Positions 27,680-36,962 are shown, counted from the first letter of the stretch. The stretch: DNA of 64,000 nucleotides from Nonomuraea sp. NEAU-A123 (GCF_018603905.1 NZ_JAHFZZ010000001.1:310001-374000); one strand, 5' to 3'. Made by a program: numbers and translations. Notes: generated by a model from the sequence alone, not told the origin.

Positions 27680-28752
27680 AGGCTCTCGAAGAAGGCGCGG
27701 ATGTCGGCGGTGAGGGTCTCGGTGGCGGTGTGGGCCGTGTAGTGGCCGTGGGCCGGGGCGGGGAGGGTCCTCCAGGAGACGATGCCGGTGTGGTCGCGCT
27801 CGGCGAAGGCGCGGATGGACCGGAAGTCGCCCTCCCCCATGGCCAGCGCGGTCGGTACGGTGGTCGGCTCCTTGGGGTGCTCGGCGCGGGCGTTCTCCCA
27901 GTACAGGCGGAGGGCCGAGCCGGCCGTGCCGGTGAACCAGTGGATCGCCGCGTTGGTGAGCACGAAGTCGTCGTCGAGGTCCTCGTCGAAGAGCTGAGCG
28001 AGCCAGCCGACCAGCCCGGCGGGTGAGTCGATGATCGCGTGGGCGAGCGTCTGCGGCTGCTGGGACTGCAGGACGTTGAAGGCGCCCTTCTCCTTCCAGA
28101 ACCAGTCGAGTACGGCCAGCCCGGCCTGGTCCTCCTCGCTCAGGTTCGCGAACTCGGCCGGGTCACCGGAGGGGAAGGAGAACAACTGCGTCACATGGAC
28201 GCCGACGACGCGGTCGGGGGCGAGCCGGCCGATCTCCGGCGAGATCATCGAGCCGGCGTCGTTGCCCACCGCGCCGTAACGCTCGTAGCCGAGGCGGGCC
28301 ATCAGCTCGGTCCACGCCTTGGCGATGCGCTGGTTGTCCCAGCCCAGCTCGGTGGTCGGCCCGGAGAAGCCGTAGCCGGGCAGCGACGGCACGACGAGGT
28401 GGAAGTGCCGCGACAGCGGCTCGATGGCGTTCAGGTACTCGACGATCGAGCCCGGCCAGCCGTGAGTGAGGATCAGGGGCAGGGCGTCGGGGTTTTCCGA
28501 GCGGACGTGGATAAAGTGGATGTTCTGGCCGTCGATCTCGGTGGTGAACTGCGGGTAGGCGTTGAGCCTGGCCTCCTGCGCCCGCCAGTCGAAGCCGTCG
28601 AGCCAGCGGCCGACCAGCCGCCGGACCCGCTCGACGCGCACACCCTGGTCGGCGTCCGCGATCTCGTCGGCGAAGCGGGTCATGGCCAGGCGGGTCCGCA
28701 GGTCGTCGAGGTCGGCCTGGGGGATCTCGATGCGGAAGGGGTGAACGCTCAT
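27673..28752 (-). CDS. Epoxide hydrolase (EHN-type alpha/beta hydrolase)
   Basis: 359 residues. The N-terminal EHN region (FRIEIPQADLDDLRTRLA) and the oxyanion-hole segment HGWPGS lead to the nucleophile motif GNDAGS (nucleophile Asp). It is probably a soluble epoxide hydrolase converting epoxides to diols. The gene is preceded by an inverted repeat and a TATAGT -10-like element, so repression by a TetR-type regulator is likely, although no such gene is nearby. Confidence 0.88.
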   Translation of the reverse strand: MSVHPFRIEIPQADLDDLRTRLAMTRFADEIADADQGVRVERVRRLVGRWLDGFDWRAQEARLNAYPQFTTEIDGQNIHFIHVRSENPDALPLILTHGWPGSIVEYLNAIEPLSRHFHLVVPSLPGYGFSGPTTELGWDNQRIAKAWTELMARLGYERYGAVGNDAGSMISPEIGRLAPDRVVGVHVTQLFSFPSGDPAEFANLSEEDQAGLAVLDWFWKEKGAFNVLQSQQPQTLAHAIIDSPAGLVGWLAQLFDEDLDDDFVLTNAAIHWFTGTAGSALRLYWENARAEHPKEPTTVPTALAMGEGDFRSIRAFAERDHTGIVSWRTLPAPAHGHYTAHTATETLTADIRAFFESLG

Positions 28753-28764
28753 CGCGGGCTCCTC

Positions 28765-28790
28765 GTTGGAACGGCTTATTCTGTTCCAAC
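28765..28790 (-). promoter_or_regulatory. Operator-like inverted repeat at the epoxide hydrolase promoter
   Basis: GTTGGAAC and GTTCCAAC arms are separated by 10 bases, between the -10-like TATAGT (minus strand, just upstream) and the start codon. A second palindrome, GGAATG-ctt-CATTCC, lies at 28802-28816 and overlaps the fdhD 3' end. Both look like regulator-binding sites. Confidence 0.55.
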
Positions 28791-28809
28791 TATAGCAGAA
28801 CGGAATGCT

Positions 28810-29661
28810 TCATTCCACTAGAATCCGCTCCTGTCCCGAGTACACGTTGCACCGCTGCCCCCGCAGGAACCCGACGAGCGTCATGCCGAACTCCCTGGCC
28901 AGGTCCACGGCCAGCGACGACGGGGCCGAGACCGCGCACACCGCCGGCACGCCCGCGACCAACGCCTTCTGCATGATCTCGTAGCTGGCCCGGCCGCTGA
29001 CCATCAGCACGTGCTCGGTCAGCGGGAGCCGTTCGCCGAGTGACGCCCAGCCGACGAGCTTGTCCACCGCGTTGTGCCGGCCCACGTCCTCCCTGAGCGC
29101 CACCAGCGTGCCGTCGGGGCGGAACAGCCCGGCCGCGTGCAGGCCGCCGGTCTTGCCGAAGACGCCCTGGCCGGCGCGGAGCGCGTCCGGCAGGCCGTAA
29201 AGGATCTCGGGGGTGAGTTCGAGGGTGCCTCGGGGGAGTGGCGCGCAGCGGTCGTGCAGGTCGTCGAGGCTGGCCGAGCCGCAGACGCCGCAGGCGCTGG
29301 AGGTGAGGAAGTGGCGGTCCAGCGTGGGCAGGTCGGGGATCGGGCCGCGCAGGCGTACGGTGACGGTGTTGTAGCGGGCCTCGGGCGGGAGGTCCTCGTC
29401 GGTGCAGTAGGCGATGGCCGCGATGCCGCCGGGCCGGACCAGTCCCTCGCCGTGCAGGAACCCGGCCGCCAGCTCGAAGTCGTGCCCGGGGGTGCGCATG
29501 GTGATGGCGACGGTCTTGCGGGTCCCGTCCAGCGCGGTGAGGCGGATCTCCAGGGGTTCCTCGGTGGCGAGGTCGTCGCGCCGGTCGCGGACCGTGGAGC
29601 CGGACAGCTCGCGGACGCGGATGCGGGTGGTGGGACCCACGCGGGTCAGCCGGTCGCTCAT
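28810..29661 (-). CDS. fdhD: FdhD, formate dehydrogenase sulfurtransferase
   Basis: 283 residues. FdhD transfers sulfur from IscS to the molybdenum cofactor of formate dehydrogenase. The central SSACGVCGSASL has the conserved Cys-x-x-Cys. The ATG at 29661 overlaps the stop of the adjacent molybdoenzyme gene. That coupling links the maturation factor to its likely client. Confidence 0.94.
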   Translation of the reverse strand: MSDRLTRVGPTTRIRVRELSGSTVRDRRDDLATEEPLEIRLTALDGTRKTVAITMRTPGHDFELAAGFLHGEGLVRPGGIAAIAYCTDEDLPPEARYNTVTVRLRGPIPDLPTLDRHFLTSSACGVCGSASLDDLHDRCAPLPRGTLELTPEILYGLPDALRAGQGVFGKTGGLHAAGLFRPDGTLVALREDVGRHNAVDKLVGWASLGERLPLTEHVLMVSGRASYEIMQKALVAGVPAVCAVSAPSSLAVDLAREFGMTLVGFLRGQRCNVYSGQERILVE

Positions 29662-31862
29662 AGCCGCCGCACGGTGACGAGTGCGTTGTAGTCGGGGATC
29701 CTGGCCTGGGGCGAGCGCCGGGTCTCGTCGAGCAGGACGTTCCCCTCCGGCCAGTGGATCTGCAGGTTGCCCGGCATCAGCGGCGCCCGCAGGACCTTGC
29801 CCTGGTACGACCGCCCGCCCGAACTCAGCTCGACCGCGGTGCCGTCGGGCAGGCCGAGGCGGTCGGCGTCGTAGGGGCTCATCAGCACGGCCTCGCGCAT
29901 CGCGCCGTTGAAGCCGTCGCGCCGCTCGTGGACCATGCTGTTGAACTGCTTGCCGCGCCGGGTGGCCACCATGAACGTGCCGTCGGGGCGCTCCAGCGCG
30001 GGCGGCTCGACGGCGGAGAACACGCCGCGCCCGTCGGGGGTGTTGAAGCGGCCGTCGGCGAACAGGTGGCGTCCGCCGTACTGGACGTTGTCCCCGAACC
30101 CCTTGAGTCCGGAAATGCCCTTGTAGAACGGCACCGCCTGCTCGATCTCCTCGCGGATCCGCGAGGTCCCGGTGAAGCGAACTTTTGCCGAAATTTCGGG
30201 TTTTGTTGCGGCGGCCAGCTCGCCGAAGATCTTCCACTCCGGCCAGGCCTCGCCGATCCGCGGCCCCTCGATCTCGGGCGAGAAGATGATCCGGCGCTCG
30301 GTGGACGTCTCGGTCACCCCGCCGGTCATCTCGTAGCGGGTCTGCGCGGGCAGCAGCAGCACGTCGCCCTCGGACGGCACCAGCATCTGCGAGGACAGCA
30401 CGATGTCGATGTGCACGCGGAGCTTGAGCCGGGCCAGCGCCTCCCGGCAGTAGCCGGGGTCGGGCAGCACCTCCAGGAAGTTGCCGCCCGAGGAGATGAG
30501 CGCGTCGAGGTCGCCCGAGTGGGCCGCGTCGATCATGTCGGTCGCGGTCAGGCCGGGCGCCGTCGGCACCTCAAATCCCCAAATATCAGTAAATTTCGCG
30601 GCATTCTCTGGCGTGATCGGTAGACCGCCGGGCAGGCCGGTCGCGTACGCGCCCATCTCGGCCCCGCCCTGTACCCCGCTGTGCCCCCGGATCGGCATCA
30701 GCCCGCAGTTGTCGCGGCCCAGGAAGCCGCGCGCCAGGGCCAGGTTCACGATCGACCGGACGTTGTCCTCGCCGAAGGCGTGCTGCGTGATGCCCATCGA
30801 CCAGACCAGCACCGCCGACTTCGCCTCGCCGAGCAGCCTGGCCAGCCGGAGCATCTCGTCGCGGGTCGCCCCCGACAGCGCCTCCAGCTCCTCCCACGTC
30901 TGGTCCGCCAGCGCCCGCCGGACCTCCTCGAAGCCGGAGGTCCGCTGGTCGACGAACGCCTTGTCCACCCAGTCGTTCTCGATCAGGTGCTTGAACACGC
31001 CGTTGAGGAAGCCGATGTCGCCGCCCACGTTCACGCCGAAGAACTCATCGGTGATCTTCGTCCCGAACACCGCGGACTCGGCGTTCGACGGCACCCAGTA
31101 GCGGTCCATGCCGGGCTCGCGGTAGGCGTTGATCATGGCCACGCGGGTGCCGGCCTTCTTGGCGTGGTAGAGGTACTTCATCGCCACGGGCTGGTTGTTG
31201 GAGGGGTTCGACCCGATGAAGACGATCAGGTCGGAGCCGATCCAGTCGGTGTAGGAGCAGGTGGTGGCCGCTGCGCCGATCGTCTGCTTGAGCGCGACGG
31301 TCGAGGGCGAGTGGCAGATGCGCGCCGCGTTGTCCACGCTGTTCGTGCCCAGCGCCCGCACGGCCTTCTGGGCCGCGTAGTAGTTCTCGTTCGGCATGCC
31401 GCGGCTGGTCAGGTAGGCGCCGAAGCGCGCGTCGCGCAGCCCGTCGGCGGCCACCTTCAGCGCCTGGTCCCACGAGACCCGGCTGAAGCCCGGCTCGCCC
31501 GCCCGCCGCAGCATCGGGTAGGGCAGCCGCCCCAGCTCCCGCAGCTCGGCGCTCTTCCGGCCGGCCAGCCCGGAGACGTCGCCCAGCAGCGACACGTCGA
31601 GTGCCGGCATCGTGTTCAGCGGCAGCAGCCGCAGCCGGATGTTGCACAGGTGGATCTCGTCCATCGTCCAGTCGCGCATGCCCCGCGTGCCCAGCGCGCA
31701 CCCGTCGCACGTGCCCTGGTTGAGTATCCGCCAGGCGTAACGCCTGTTGCCCTTGACCGATCGAAATGCCTTCAGCAGCTCCAAGTAGTTGTTCGGCTTG
31801 CGTAGGCCGATGCCGAACGGCCGCCACGAGGCCCAGTTGCGCGGGTCCAGACGTCTGCTCAT
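29658..31862 (-). CDS. FdhF/YdeP-type molybdopterin oxidoreductase
   Basis: 734 residues from the ATG at 31862; upstream in-frame codons would extend into the divergent birA gene. The N-terminal TCDGCALG and the bis-MGD-binding pattern identify a formate-dehydrogenase-alpha-like enzyme. The Cys-rich N-terminal motif of classical FdhF ferredoxin-type clusters is not seen, as in the YdeP/FdhF-like branch. Its substrate is therefore uncertain. FdhD next door supports a molybdenum-bound sulfido ligand. Confidence 0.88.
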   Translation of the reverse strand: MSRRLDPRNWASWRPFGIGLRKPNNYLELLKAFRSVKGNRRYAWRILNQGTCDGCALGTRGMRDWTMDEIHLCNIRLRLLPLNTMPALDVSLLGDVSGLAGRKSAELRELGRLPYPMLRRAGEPGFSRVSWDQALKVAADGLRDARFGAYLTSRGMPNENYYAAQKAVRALGTNSVDNAARICHSPSTVALKQTIGAAATTCSYTDWIGSDLIVFIGSNPSNNQPVAMKYLYHAKKAGTRVAMINAYREPGMDRYWVPSNAESAVFGTKITDEFFGVNVGGDIGFLNGVFKHLIENDWVDKAFVDQRTSGFEEVRRALADQTWEELEALSGATRDEMLRLARLLGEAKSAVLVWSMGITQHAFGEDNVRSIVNLALARGFLGRDNCGLMPIRGHSGVQGGAEMGAYATGLPGGLPITPENAAKFTDIWGFEVPTAPGLTATDMIDAAHSGDLDALISSGGNFLEVLPDPGYCREALARLKLRVHIDIVLSSQMLVPSEGDVLLLPAQTRYEMTGGVTETSTERRIIFSPEIEGPRIGEAWPEWKIFGELAAATKPEISAKVRFTGTSRIREEIEQAVPFYKGISGLKGFGDNVQYGGRHLFADGRFNTPDGRGVFSAVEPPALERPDGTFMVATRRGKQFNSMVHERRDGFNGAMREAVLMSPYDADRLGLPDGTAVELSSGGRSYQGKVLRAPLMPGNLQIHWPEGNVLLDETRRSPQARIPDYNALVTVRRL

Positions 31863-31922
31863 CTCCCCATCTTCCCCGCGGGCGGCGTCAGAGGACAGCG
31901 GAGGTTCGGCGAAGATGGAGGA

Positions 31923-32744
31923 ATGCCCGACTCTCGCTACTCCGACCTCGACCGTCCGCCCCTGTCCGAGGCGGCGCTCAACCGCGCCCTCGTCCGGCCC
32001 GGCAGCCTGTGGACCGGCGTACGCGTGGTCGAGAGCACCGGATCGACCAACGCCGACCTCGCCCAAGCCGCGAAAGAGGGCGCGGAGGAAGGCCGGGTCC
32101 TGGTGGCCGAGTCGCAGCTCGCCGGCCGGGGCAGGCTGAGCCGCACCTGGACCGCGCCGCCGCGCTCCGGCCTGACCGTCTCCGTCCTGCTCAGGCCCGA
32201 GGTGCCCATCGTCAGGCAGGGGTGGCTGGCGCTGCTGTTCGGCGTGGCGGCGGCATCGGCCGTCCGCAGGCTGGCGGAGGTGGACGTACGGCTCAAATGG
32301 CCGAACGACCTGCTGATCGGCGAGCACAAGCTGGCCGGGATCCTGGCCGAGCGGGCCGAGGACGCCGTCGTCATCGGGATGGGCCTGAACGTGTCGCTCA
32401 AGCCGGAGGAACTCCCTGTGGAGACGGCGACCTCGCTGGCCATCGAGCAGGCGGCGTGCGTGGACCGGGACCCGCTGCTCAGAGCCGTGCTCAGGGAGGT
32501 CGAGAGGCACTACCGCGACTGGTCCGAGGCGGGCGGCGACGCCGACGCGTGCGGGCTGCGCGCCGCCTACCAGGCCTCCAGCGCGACGATCGGGCGGCAG
32601 GTCAGGGTCGAGCTGCCCGGCGAGCGCGTGCTGGTCGGCCAGGCGACCGGCATCGATCAGGCCGGACACCTCCAGATGATCGCGGACGGCAAGACGCACG
32701 CGCTGAGCGCGGGTGACGTCGTCCATGTCCGCGCGTCCTCGTAG
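31923..32744 (+). CDS. birA: Biotin--[acetyl-CoA carboxylase] ligase
   Basis: 273 residues. The biotinoyl-AMP loop AGRGRLSRTW is intact at about residues 68-77, and a biotin-binding lobe and C-terminal SH3-like domain follow. The N-terminal DNA-binding domain of E. coli BirA is absent, so it is a ligase only. It would biotinylate carboxylases such as the one whose beta subunit is at 21027. It is divergent from the molybdoenzyme gene. Confidence 0.93.
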   Translation: MPDSRYSDLDRPPLSEAALNRALVRPGSLWTGVRVVESTGSTNADLAQAAKEGAEEGRVLVAESQLAGRGRLSRTWTAPPRSGLTVSVLLRPEVPIVRQGWLALLFGVAAASAVRRLAEVDVRLKWPNDLLIGEHKLAGILAERAEDAVVIGMGLNVSLKPEELPVETATSLAIEQAACVDRDPLLRAVLREVERHYRDWSEAGGDADACGLRAAYQASSATIGRQVRVELPGERVLVGQATGIDQAGHLQMIADGKTHALSAGDVVHVRASS

Positions 32745-32776
32745 CCGCGAACGCGCGGAGGTGGCACCATTTGCCC

Positions 32777-33289
32777 ATGACCCTCCCTGACCACCACTTG
32801 ACGCAGGGTGAACGGCGCATCAGGTCGTTCCACCCGCACTGGAAGCGGCTCGTGGTGCCCTTCATCGCGCTCGTGCTGATCGTCGCCGCCTCGGGCGCGG
32901 CGCTCTTCTTCATCCCCAGCACGTTCGAGTACGCCAACTACGCCAGGATCGCCGTCGGAGTCGTCGCCGTGCTCCTGCTGACGATCTGGTCGTTCGTGCC
33001 CTACCTGCAGTGGAAGAACACCGGCTACGTGCTCACCACCCACCGCTTCACGATCAGCACGGGTGTGCTCAACAAGTCGACGGACGAGATCCCGATGGCC
33101 AAGGTCAACACGGTCAGCTCCGACCAGACCTTCTTCGAGCGCATCCTCGGCTGCGGCACGCTCACCGTCGAGTCGGCGGGCGACCGGGGGCAGATCGCCC
33201 TGCGCGACATCCCCCACCTCCAGGACGTCAGGACCGACCTGTTCCGCCTGCTGGAGGACGCCTCCGACGGAGATATCGACGGCCATTGA
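32777..33289 (+). CDS. PH-domain (YdbS/bPH2) membrane protein
   Basis: 170 residues. Two N-terminal helices (about 20-65, LVVPFIALVLIVAASGAALF and TIWSFVPYL) precede a bacterial PH domain, YVLTTHRFTI to TLTVESAGDRG. The ATG at 32777 was preferred to a TTG six bases earlier. Its stop overlaps the TTG start of the cyclase gene (TTGA), which suggests that the two are co-translated and may interact at the membrane. Confidence 0.85.
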   Translation: MTLPDHHLTQGERRIRSFHPHWKRLVVPFIALVLIVAASGAALFFIPSTFEYANYARIAVGVVAVLLLTIWSFVPYLQWKNTGYVLTTHRFTISTGVLNKSTDEIPMAKVNTVSSDQTFFERILGCGTLTVESAGDRGQIALRDIPHLQDVRTDLFRLLEDASDGDIDGH

Positions 33290-34251
33290 ACAGACTCACC
33301 GCTGAGGAGATCGACCGGCTGCTCGTCGGCATGCCCGCCCGCCACACCAAGGCGGGGGTGTCGGCGGAGGCGGGCGTCTCGCCGGAGCTGGCGGAGCGCA
33401 TCTGGCGGGCGCTGGGCTTCGCCTCGCTCGCCGACGACGCGGTCGCCTTCTCCGACGGTGACGTCGACGCGCTGCGGCGGGTGAGCCGGATGCTCGACAG
33501 CGGCCTGCTCGACGAGCAGACCGTCATCCGGATGGCCCGCGCGCTCGGCCAGACCACGGCCAAGCTGGCCCAGTGGCAGGCCGAGATCATGATCGGCGCG
33601 ATGCTGCCGCCGGACGAGCGGCCTTCCGACGACGACCTGGCCCGGGTGCTCGACACGGCCCGGCTGCTGCTGCCCGACTTCGAGCAGGTGCTGATCCACG
33701 TCTGGCGGGCCCAGCTGGCCGCCGCGGGCACCCGGCTGCTGTCCGTCGCCGCCCTCGACGAGGAGAACATCCCCGCCCGCGTGTCGATCGCGGTGGGTTT
33801 CGCGGACCTCGTCTCGTTCACCCGGCGGGCCCGCGAGCTCGACGAGCGGGAGCTGGCCGCGTTGGTCGAGGGGTTCGAGGCGCGGGCCTCCGACGTGGTG
33901 GCCGCGCACGGCGGCCGGCTGGTCAAGACGCTCGGCGACGAGGTGCTGTTCACCGCCCACACCCCGGCGGAGGCGGCGGCGATCGCGCTCGACCTGGTGG
34001 AGGCGGCCGACCTGCGCATCGGCCTGGCCTACGGGCCGGTGCTGCCCATCATGGGCGACGTCTACGGCACCACCGTCAACCTGGCCGCCCGGCTCACCGC
34101 CATCGCCCGGCCCGGCACGATCCTCGTCGACGCCGAACTGGCCGAGGGACTCAACGGCAGACCGGGGTTCGAGGTACGCCGGATCCGGCGCCGACCGGCC
34201 CGGGGACTCGGGATGGTGCAGCCCTACGCCTTGCGGCGATCATCCTCCTGA
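33286..34251 (+). CDS. Class III adenylate/guanylate cyclase
   Basis: 321 residues. The C-terminal catalytic domain has both metal Asp residues (VGFADLVSFT and KTLGDEVLF) and the transition-state Asn/Arg in VNLAARL. The N-terminal helical part resembles the pH-responsive inhibitory domain of Rv1264. cAMP is the likely product. The start is TTG at 33286, overlapping the PH gene's stop; a later ATG (MPARHTKAG) would be 14 codons shorter. Confidence 0.88.
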   Translation: MNRLTAEEIDRLLVGMPARHTKAGVSAEAGVSPELAERIWRALGFASLADDAVAFSDGDVDALRRVSRMLDSGLLDEQTVIRMARALGQTTAKLAQWQAEIMIGAMLPPDERPSDDDLARVLDTARLLLPDFEQVLIHVWRAQLAAAGTRLLSVAALDEENIPARVSIAVGFADLVSFTRRARELDERELAALVEGFEARASDVVAAHGGRLVKTLGDEVLFTAHTPAEAAAIALDLVEAADLRIGLAYGPVLPIMGDVYGTTVNLAARLTAIARPGTILVDAELAEGLNGRPGFEVRRIRRRPARGLGMVQPYALRRSSS

Positions 34252-34266
34252 CCCAAGATGGCTGCC

Positions 34267-35352
34267 ATGCCGTACGAAGTGCAGGGTGTCATCGCCCGAG
34301 GTAAGGGCCAGGAAGTATCGGTCGAGACGGTGATCGTCCCCGACCCGGGACCGGGTGAGGCGGTGGTGGCGGTCAGGGCCTGCGGGGTCTGCCATACCGA
34401 CTTGCACTACCGGGAGGGCGGCATCAACGACGACTTCCCGTTCCTGCTCGGGCACGAGGCCGCTGGTGTGGTCGAGGCGGTGGGTGAGGGTGTCACCGGG
34501 GTCGAGCCCGGCGACTACGTGATCCTCAACTGGCGGGCCGTGTGCGGCCAGTGCCGTGCCTGCCTGCGCGGGCGCCCGTGGTACTGCTTCAACACCCACA
34601 ACGCCACGCAGAAGATGACGCTGGCCGACGGCACCGAGCTGTCGCCCGCGCTGGGCATCGGCGCGTTCCTGGGCAAGACGCTGGTCGCCGCGGGGCAGTG
34701 CACCAAGGTCTCCGCCGACGCGCCCGCCGAGGTGGCCGGGCTGCTCGGCTGTGGCGTCATGGCCGGGCTCGGCGCCGCGCTCAACACGGGCAACGTCACC
34801 AGGGGCGACTCGGTCGCCGTCATCGGCTGCGGCGGCGTCGGTGACGCCGCGATCCTCGGCGCGTCGATCGCCGGCGCCACGAAGATCATCGCGGTCGACG
34901 TGGACGACCGCAAGCTCGAATGGGCCCGCGGCTTCGGCGCCACCGACACGGTCAACTCGCGGGCGAACGACCCCGTCGAGGCGATCCGCGACCTCACCGG
35001 CGGCTTCGGCGCCGACGTGGTCATCGAGGCCGTCGGCCGCCCCGAGACGTACAAGCAGGCCTTCTATGCTCGTGACCTGGCCGGCACCGTTGTGCTCGTC
35101 GGCGTGCCGACGCCCGAGATGCGGCTGGAGCTGCCGCTGCTCGACGTGTTCGGGCGCGGCGGGTCGCTGAAGTCCTCCTGGTACGGCGACTGCCTGCCGT
35201 CGCGCGACTTCCCCATGCTGATCGACCTGTTCCGGCAGGGGCGGCTCCCGCTCGAGAAGTTCGTGTCGGAGACCATCGGGCTCGACGGGGTCGAGGAGGC
35301 GTTCGCCAAGATGCACCGCGGCGAGGTCCTGCGCTCGGTGGTGGTCCTCTAA
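34267..35352 (+). CDS. mscR: S-(hydroxymethyl)mycothiol dehydrogenase
   Basis: 361 residues. This zinc alcohol dehydrogenase oxidises the mycothiol-formaldehyde adduct. Catalytic-zinc ligands lie in CGVCHTD and GHEAAG, structural-zinc Cys in [15 protein letters not shown], and the NAD site in [10 protein letters not shown]. An upstream in-frame ATG at 34258 is also possible; [14 protein letters not shown] matches family N-termini. The stop overlaps the MBL hydrolase start. Confidence 0.92.
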   Translation: MPYEVQGVIARGKGQEVSVETVIVPDPGPGEAVVAVRACGVCHTDLHYREGGINDDFPFLLGHEAAGVVEAVGEGVTGVEPGDYVILNWRAVCGQCRACLRGRPWYCFNTHNATQKMTLADGTELSPALGIGAFLGKTLVAAGQCTKVSADAPAEVAGLLGCGVMAGLGAALNTGNVTRGDSVAVIGCGGVGDAAILGASIAGATKIIAVDVDDRKLEWARGFGATDTVNSRANDPVEAIRDLTGGFGADVVIEAVGRPETYKQAFYARDLAGTVVLVGVPTPEMRLELPLLDVFGRGGSLKSSWYGDCLPSRDFPMLIDLFRQGRLPLEKFVSETIGLDGVEEAFAKMHRGEVLRSVVVL

Positions 35353-35972
35353 TGATCGACAGGGTCATCACCTCGGGGACGTTCTCGCTCGACGGCGGCA
35401 CCTGGGACGTCGACAACAACGTCTGGCTGGTCGGCGACGCCCGCGAGGTGGTCGTCATCGACGCGGCGCACGACGCGCGCGCCATCACCGACCGCGTCGG
35501 CGAGCGTACGGTCAAGGCCATCGTCTGCACGCACGCGCACAACGACCACATCAACGCCGCCGGGGAGCTCGCCGAGCTGACCGGGGCGCCGATCCGGCTG
35601 CACCCCGCCGACCAGGTCCTCTGGGACCAGGTGTACGGCCAGGCGGTCCCATACCAACCGCTGGCCGACGGCGAGAAGATCGAGGTCGGCGGGATCGTGC
35701 TGGAGGTGCTCCACACTCCGGGCCACGCGCCGGGCGCGGTCTGCCTGCACGCGCCCGACCGTGGCGTGCTGTTCAGCGGCGACACGCTGTTCAAGGGCGG
35801 CCCCGGCGCGACCGGGCGGTCCTTCTCGTCGTTCGACACGATCATCGACTCGATCACCCGGCGGCTGCTGACGCTGCCCGGCGAGACGGTCGTACACACC
35901 GGCCACGGTGACTCGACGTCGATCGGGGCCGAGGCGCCGCACCTGGAGGAGTGGATCGCCCGGGGACAGTGA
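35352..35972 (+). CDS. MBL-fold hydrolase of the mycothiol formaldehyde pathway
   Basis: 206 residues. The zinc motif THAHNDH is followed by HTPGHAPG and FSGDTLFKGG. These hydrolases are routinely paired with mscR and probably release formate from S-formylmycothiol or a related thioester. Its ATG lies at the last base of mscR, so the two form a formaldehyde-detoxification pair. Confidence 0.88.
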   Translation: MIDRVITSGTFSLDGGTWDVDNNVWLVGDAREVVVIDAAHDARAITDRVGERTVKAIVCTHAHNDHINAAGELAELTGAPIRLHPADQVLWDQVYGQAVPYQPLADGEKIEVGGIVLEVLHTPGHAPGAVCLHAPDRGVLFSGDTLFKGGPGATGRSFSSFDTIIDSITRRLLTLPGETVVHTGHGDSTSIGAEAPHLEEWIARGQ

Positions 35973-35983
35973 TCTGTGTCCGA

Positions 35984-36005
35984 CCTAACATAGGCAAGCC
36001 TTACC
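35984..36005 (+). promoter_or_regulatory. Iron-box-like site 1 (bfd-bfr)
   Basis: The run cctaac-at-aggcaagccttacc contains the palindrome aggcaagcctt and partial TTAGGCTAACC half-sites of IdeR/DmdR1 iron boxes. It lies 64-85 bases before the bfd ATG. It would allow Fe2+-dependent control with the neighbouring box. Confidence 0.45.
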
Positions 36006-36018
36006 GAAGTGAGCTATT

Positions 36019-36035
36019 TTAGGTGTGCCTAACCT
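36019..36035 (+). promoter_or_regulatory. Iron-box-like site 2 (bfd-bfr)
   Basis: TTAGGTGTGCCTAACCT matches 14 of 17 positions of the DtxR/IdeR box core TTAGGTTAGGCTAACCT. It sits 34 bases before the bfd start. In mycobacteria IdeR activates bacterioferritin, so activation is as possible as repression. Confidence 0.6.
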
Positions 36036-36068
36036 TGGCTCCCTTCGTCGCGAAAGGCTTGTCCCCGC

Positions 36069-36245
36069 ATGTACGTATGTGTGTGTCGTGCTGTGACCGA
36101 GAACGAGGTCCACGACTGCATCGCCGCGGGTGCCAGGAGCGCCAAGCAGATCCGCGACACCACGGGTGCCGGGGGAGACTGCGCGACTTGTGTCAGAAAG
36201 ATATGTGCGATCCTGAAGAGGTCTGAGGAACTCACGACCGCATAG
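36069..36245 (+). CDS. bfd: Bacterioferritin-associated ferredoxin
   Basis: 58 residues. The 2Fe-2S ligands follow the Bfd pattern: Cys4 and Cys6 in MYVCVCRAV, Cys38 and Cys41 in DCATCVRK. Bfd binds bacterioferritin and reduces its stored iron for release. The gene is directly before bfr and behind iron-box sequences. At 58 residues it is easily overlooked. Confidence 0.92.
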   Translation: MYVCVCRAVTENEVHDCIAAGARSAKQIRDTTGAGGDCATCVRKICAILKRSEELTTA

Positions 36246-36261
36246 CACGAGGGGCCCGTTC

Positions 36262-36744
36262 ATGCAGGGCGACATCCAGATCATCGAGCTGCTCAACGAA
36301 CAGCTCACCGCGGAGCTGACCGCGATCAACCAATATTTTCTGCACGCCAAGATGCAGCAGAACTGGGGCTACACCAAACTCGCCGAGCACACCCGCGCCG
36401 AATCGATCGACGAGATGCGCCACGCCGAGCGCCTCACCGATCGCATCCTCTTCCTTGAGGGCCTGCCCAACTACCAGCGCCTCGGCACGCTGCACATCGG
36501 GCAGACGGTCGAGGAGCAGCTACGGGCCGACCTGGAGGTGGAGGTGTCCGTCGTGGCCCGGCTGCGGCCGGGCATCAAGCTCATGCGGGAGAAGGGCGAC
36601 GTGACCTCCGCACGGATCTTCGAGGACATCCTCGAGGACGAGGAGCACCACATCGACTACCTGGAGACCGAGCTGGCGCTCATGCGGAGCCTGGGCGAGC
36701 AGCTCTATCTCGCCCGCTACGCCGAGCCGCCCTCCGAGGACTGA
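36262..36744 (+). CDS. bfr: Bacterioferritin
   Basis: 160 residues. Ferroxidase ligands Glu18, Glu51 and His54 and the heme ligand Met52 (DEMRHAERL) are all present. The 24-mer stores Fe3+ and protects against iron toxicity. It lies 16 bases after bfd, so the two are co-transcribed. Confidence 0.97.
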   Translation: MQGDIQIIELLNEQLTAELTAINQYFLHAKMQQNWGYTKLAEHTRAESIDEMRHAERLTDRILFLEGLPNYQRLGTLHIGQTVEEQLRADLEVEVSVVARLRPGIKLMREKGDVTSARIFEDILEDEEHHIDYLETELALMRSLGEQLYLARYAEPPSED

Positions 36745-36757
36745 GCCCCGGATCCGA

Positions 36758-36790
36758 CGCGCCCGCCGCTACTCCCGGCGGGCGCGCGCC
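36758..36790 (+). terminator. Terminator after bfr
   Basis: GCGCCCGCCG (36759-36768) pairs perfectly with CGGCGGGCGC (36776-36785) around a 7-base loop. A short pyrimidine-rich stretch follows. It is a strong GC hairpin 14 bases after the bfr stop. Confidence 0.75.
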
Positions 36791-36962
36791 TTTCCGCGAC
36801 ACGCCGGACGGCACAGAAGGTTTTGCGATTCCGGAAGATCAGCGATCGCATTTGTCCCCTGCGAATGCGGTACTTTAAGCGGGATCAACCGACATTTATC
36901 TGAGTTTGCCCAGGTCAATGGATAGGTCAACGACGAGTCAAACCGCGCGCTGTGACCGGGAA

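Noticed and set aside
29658..32726. 1022-residue version of the molybdoenzyme
   Set aside because: The N-terminal 288 residues are antisense to birA; family N-terminus starts at the ATG at 31862.
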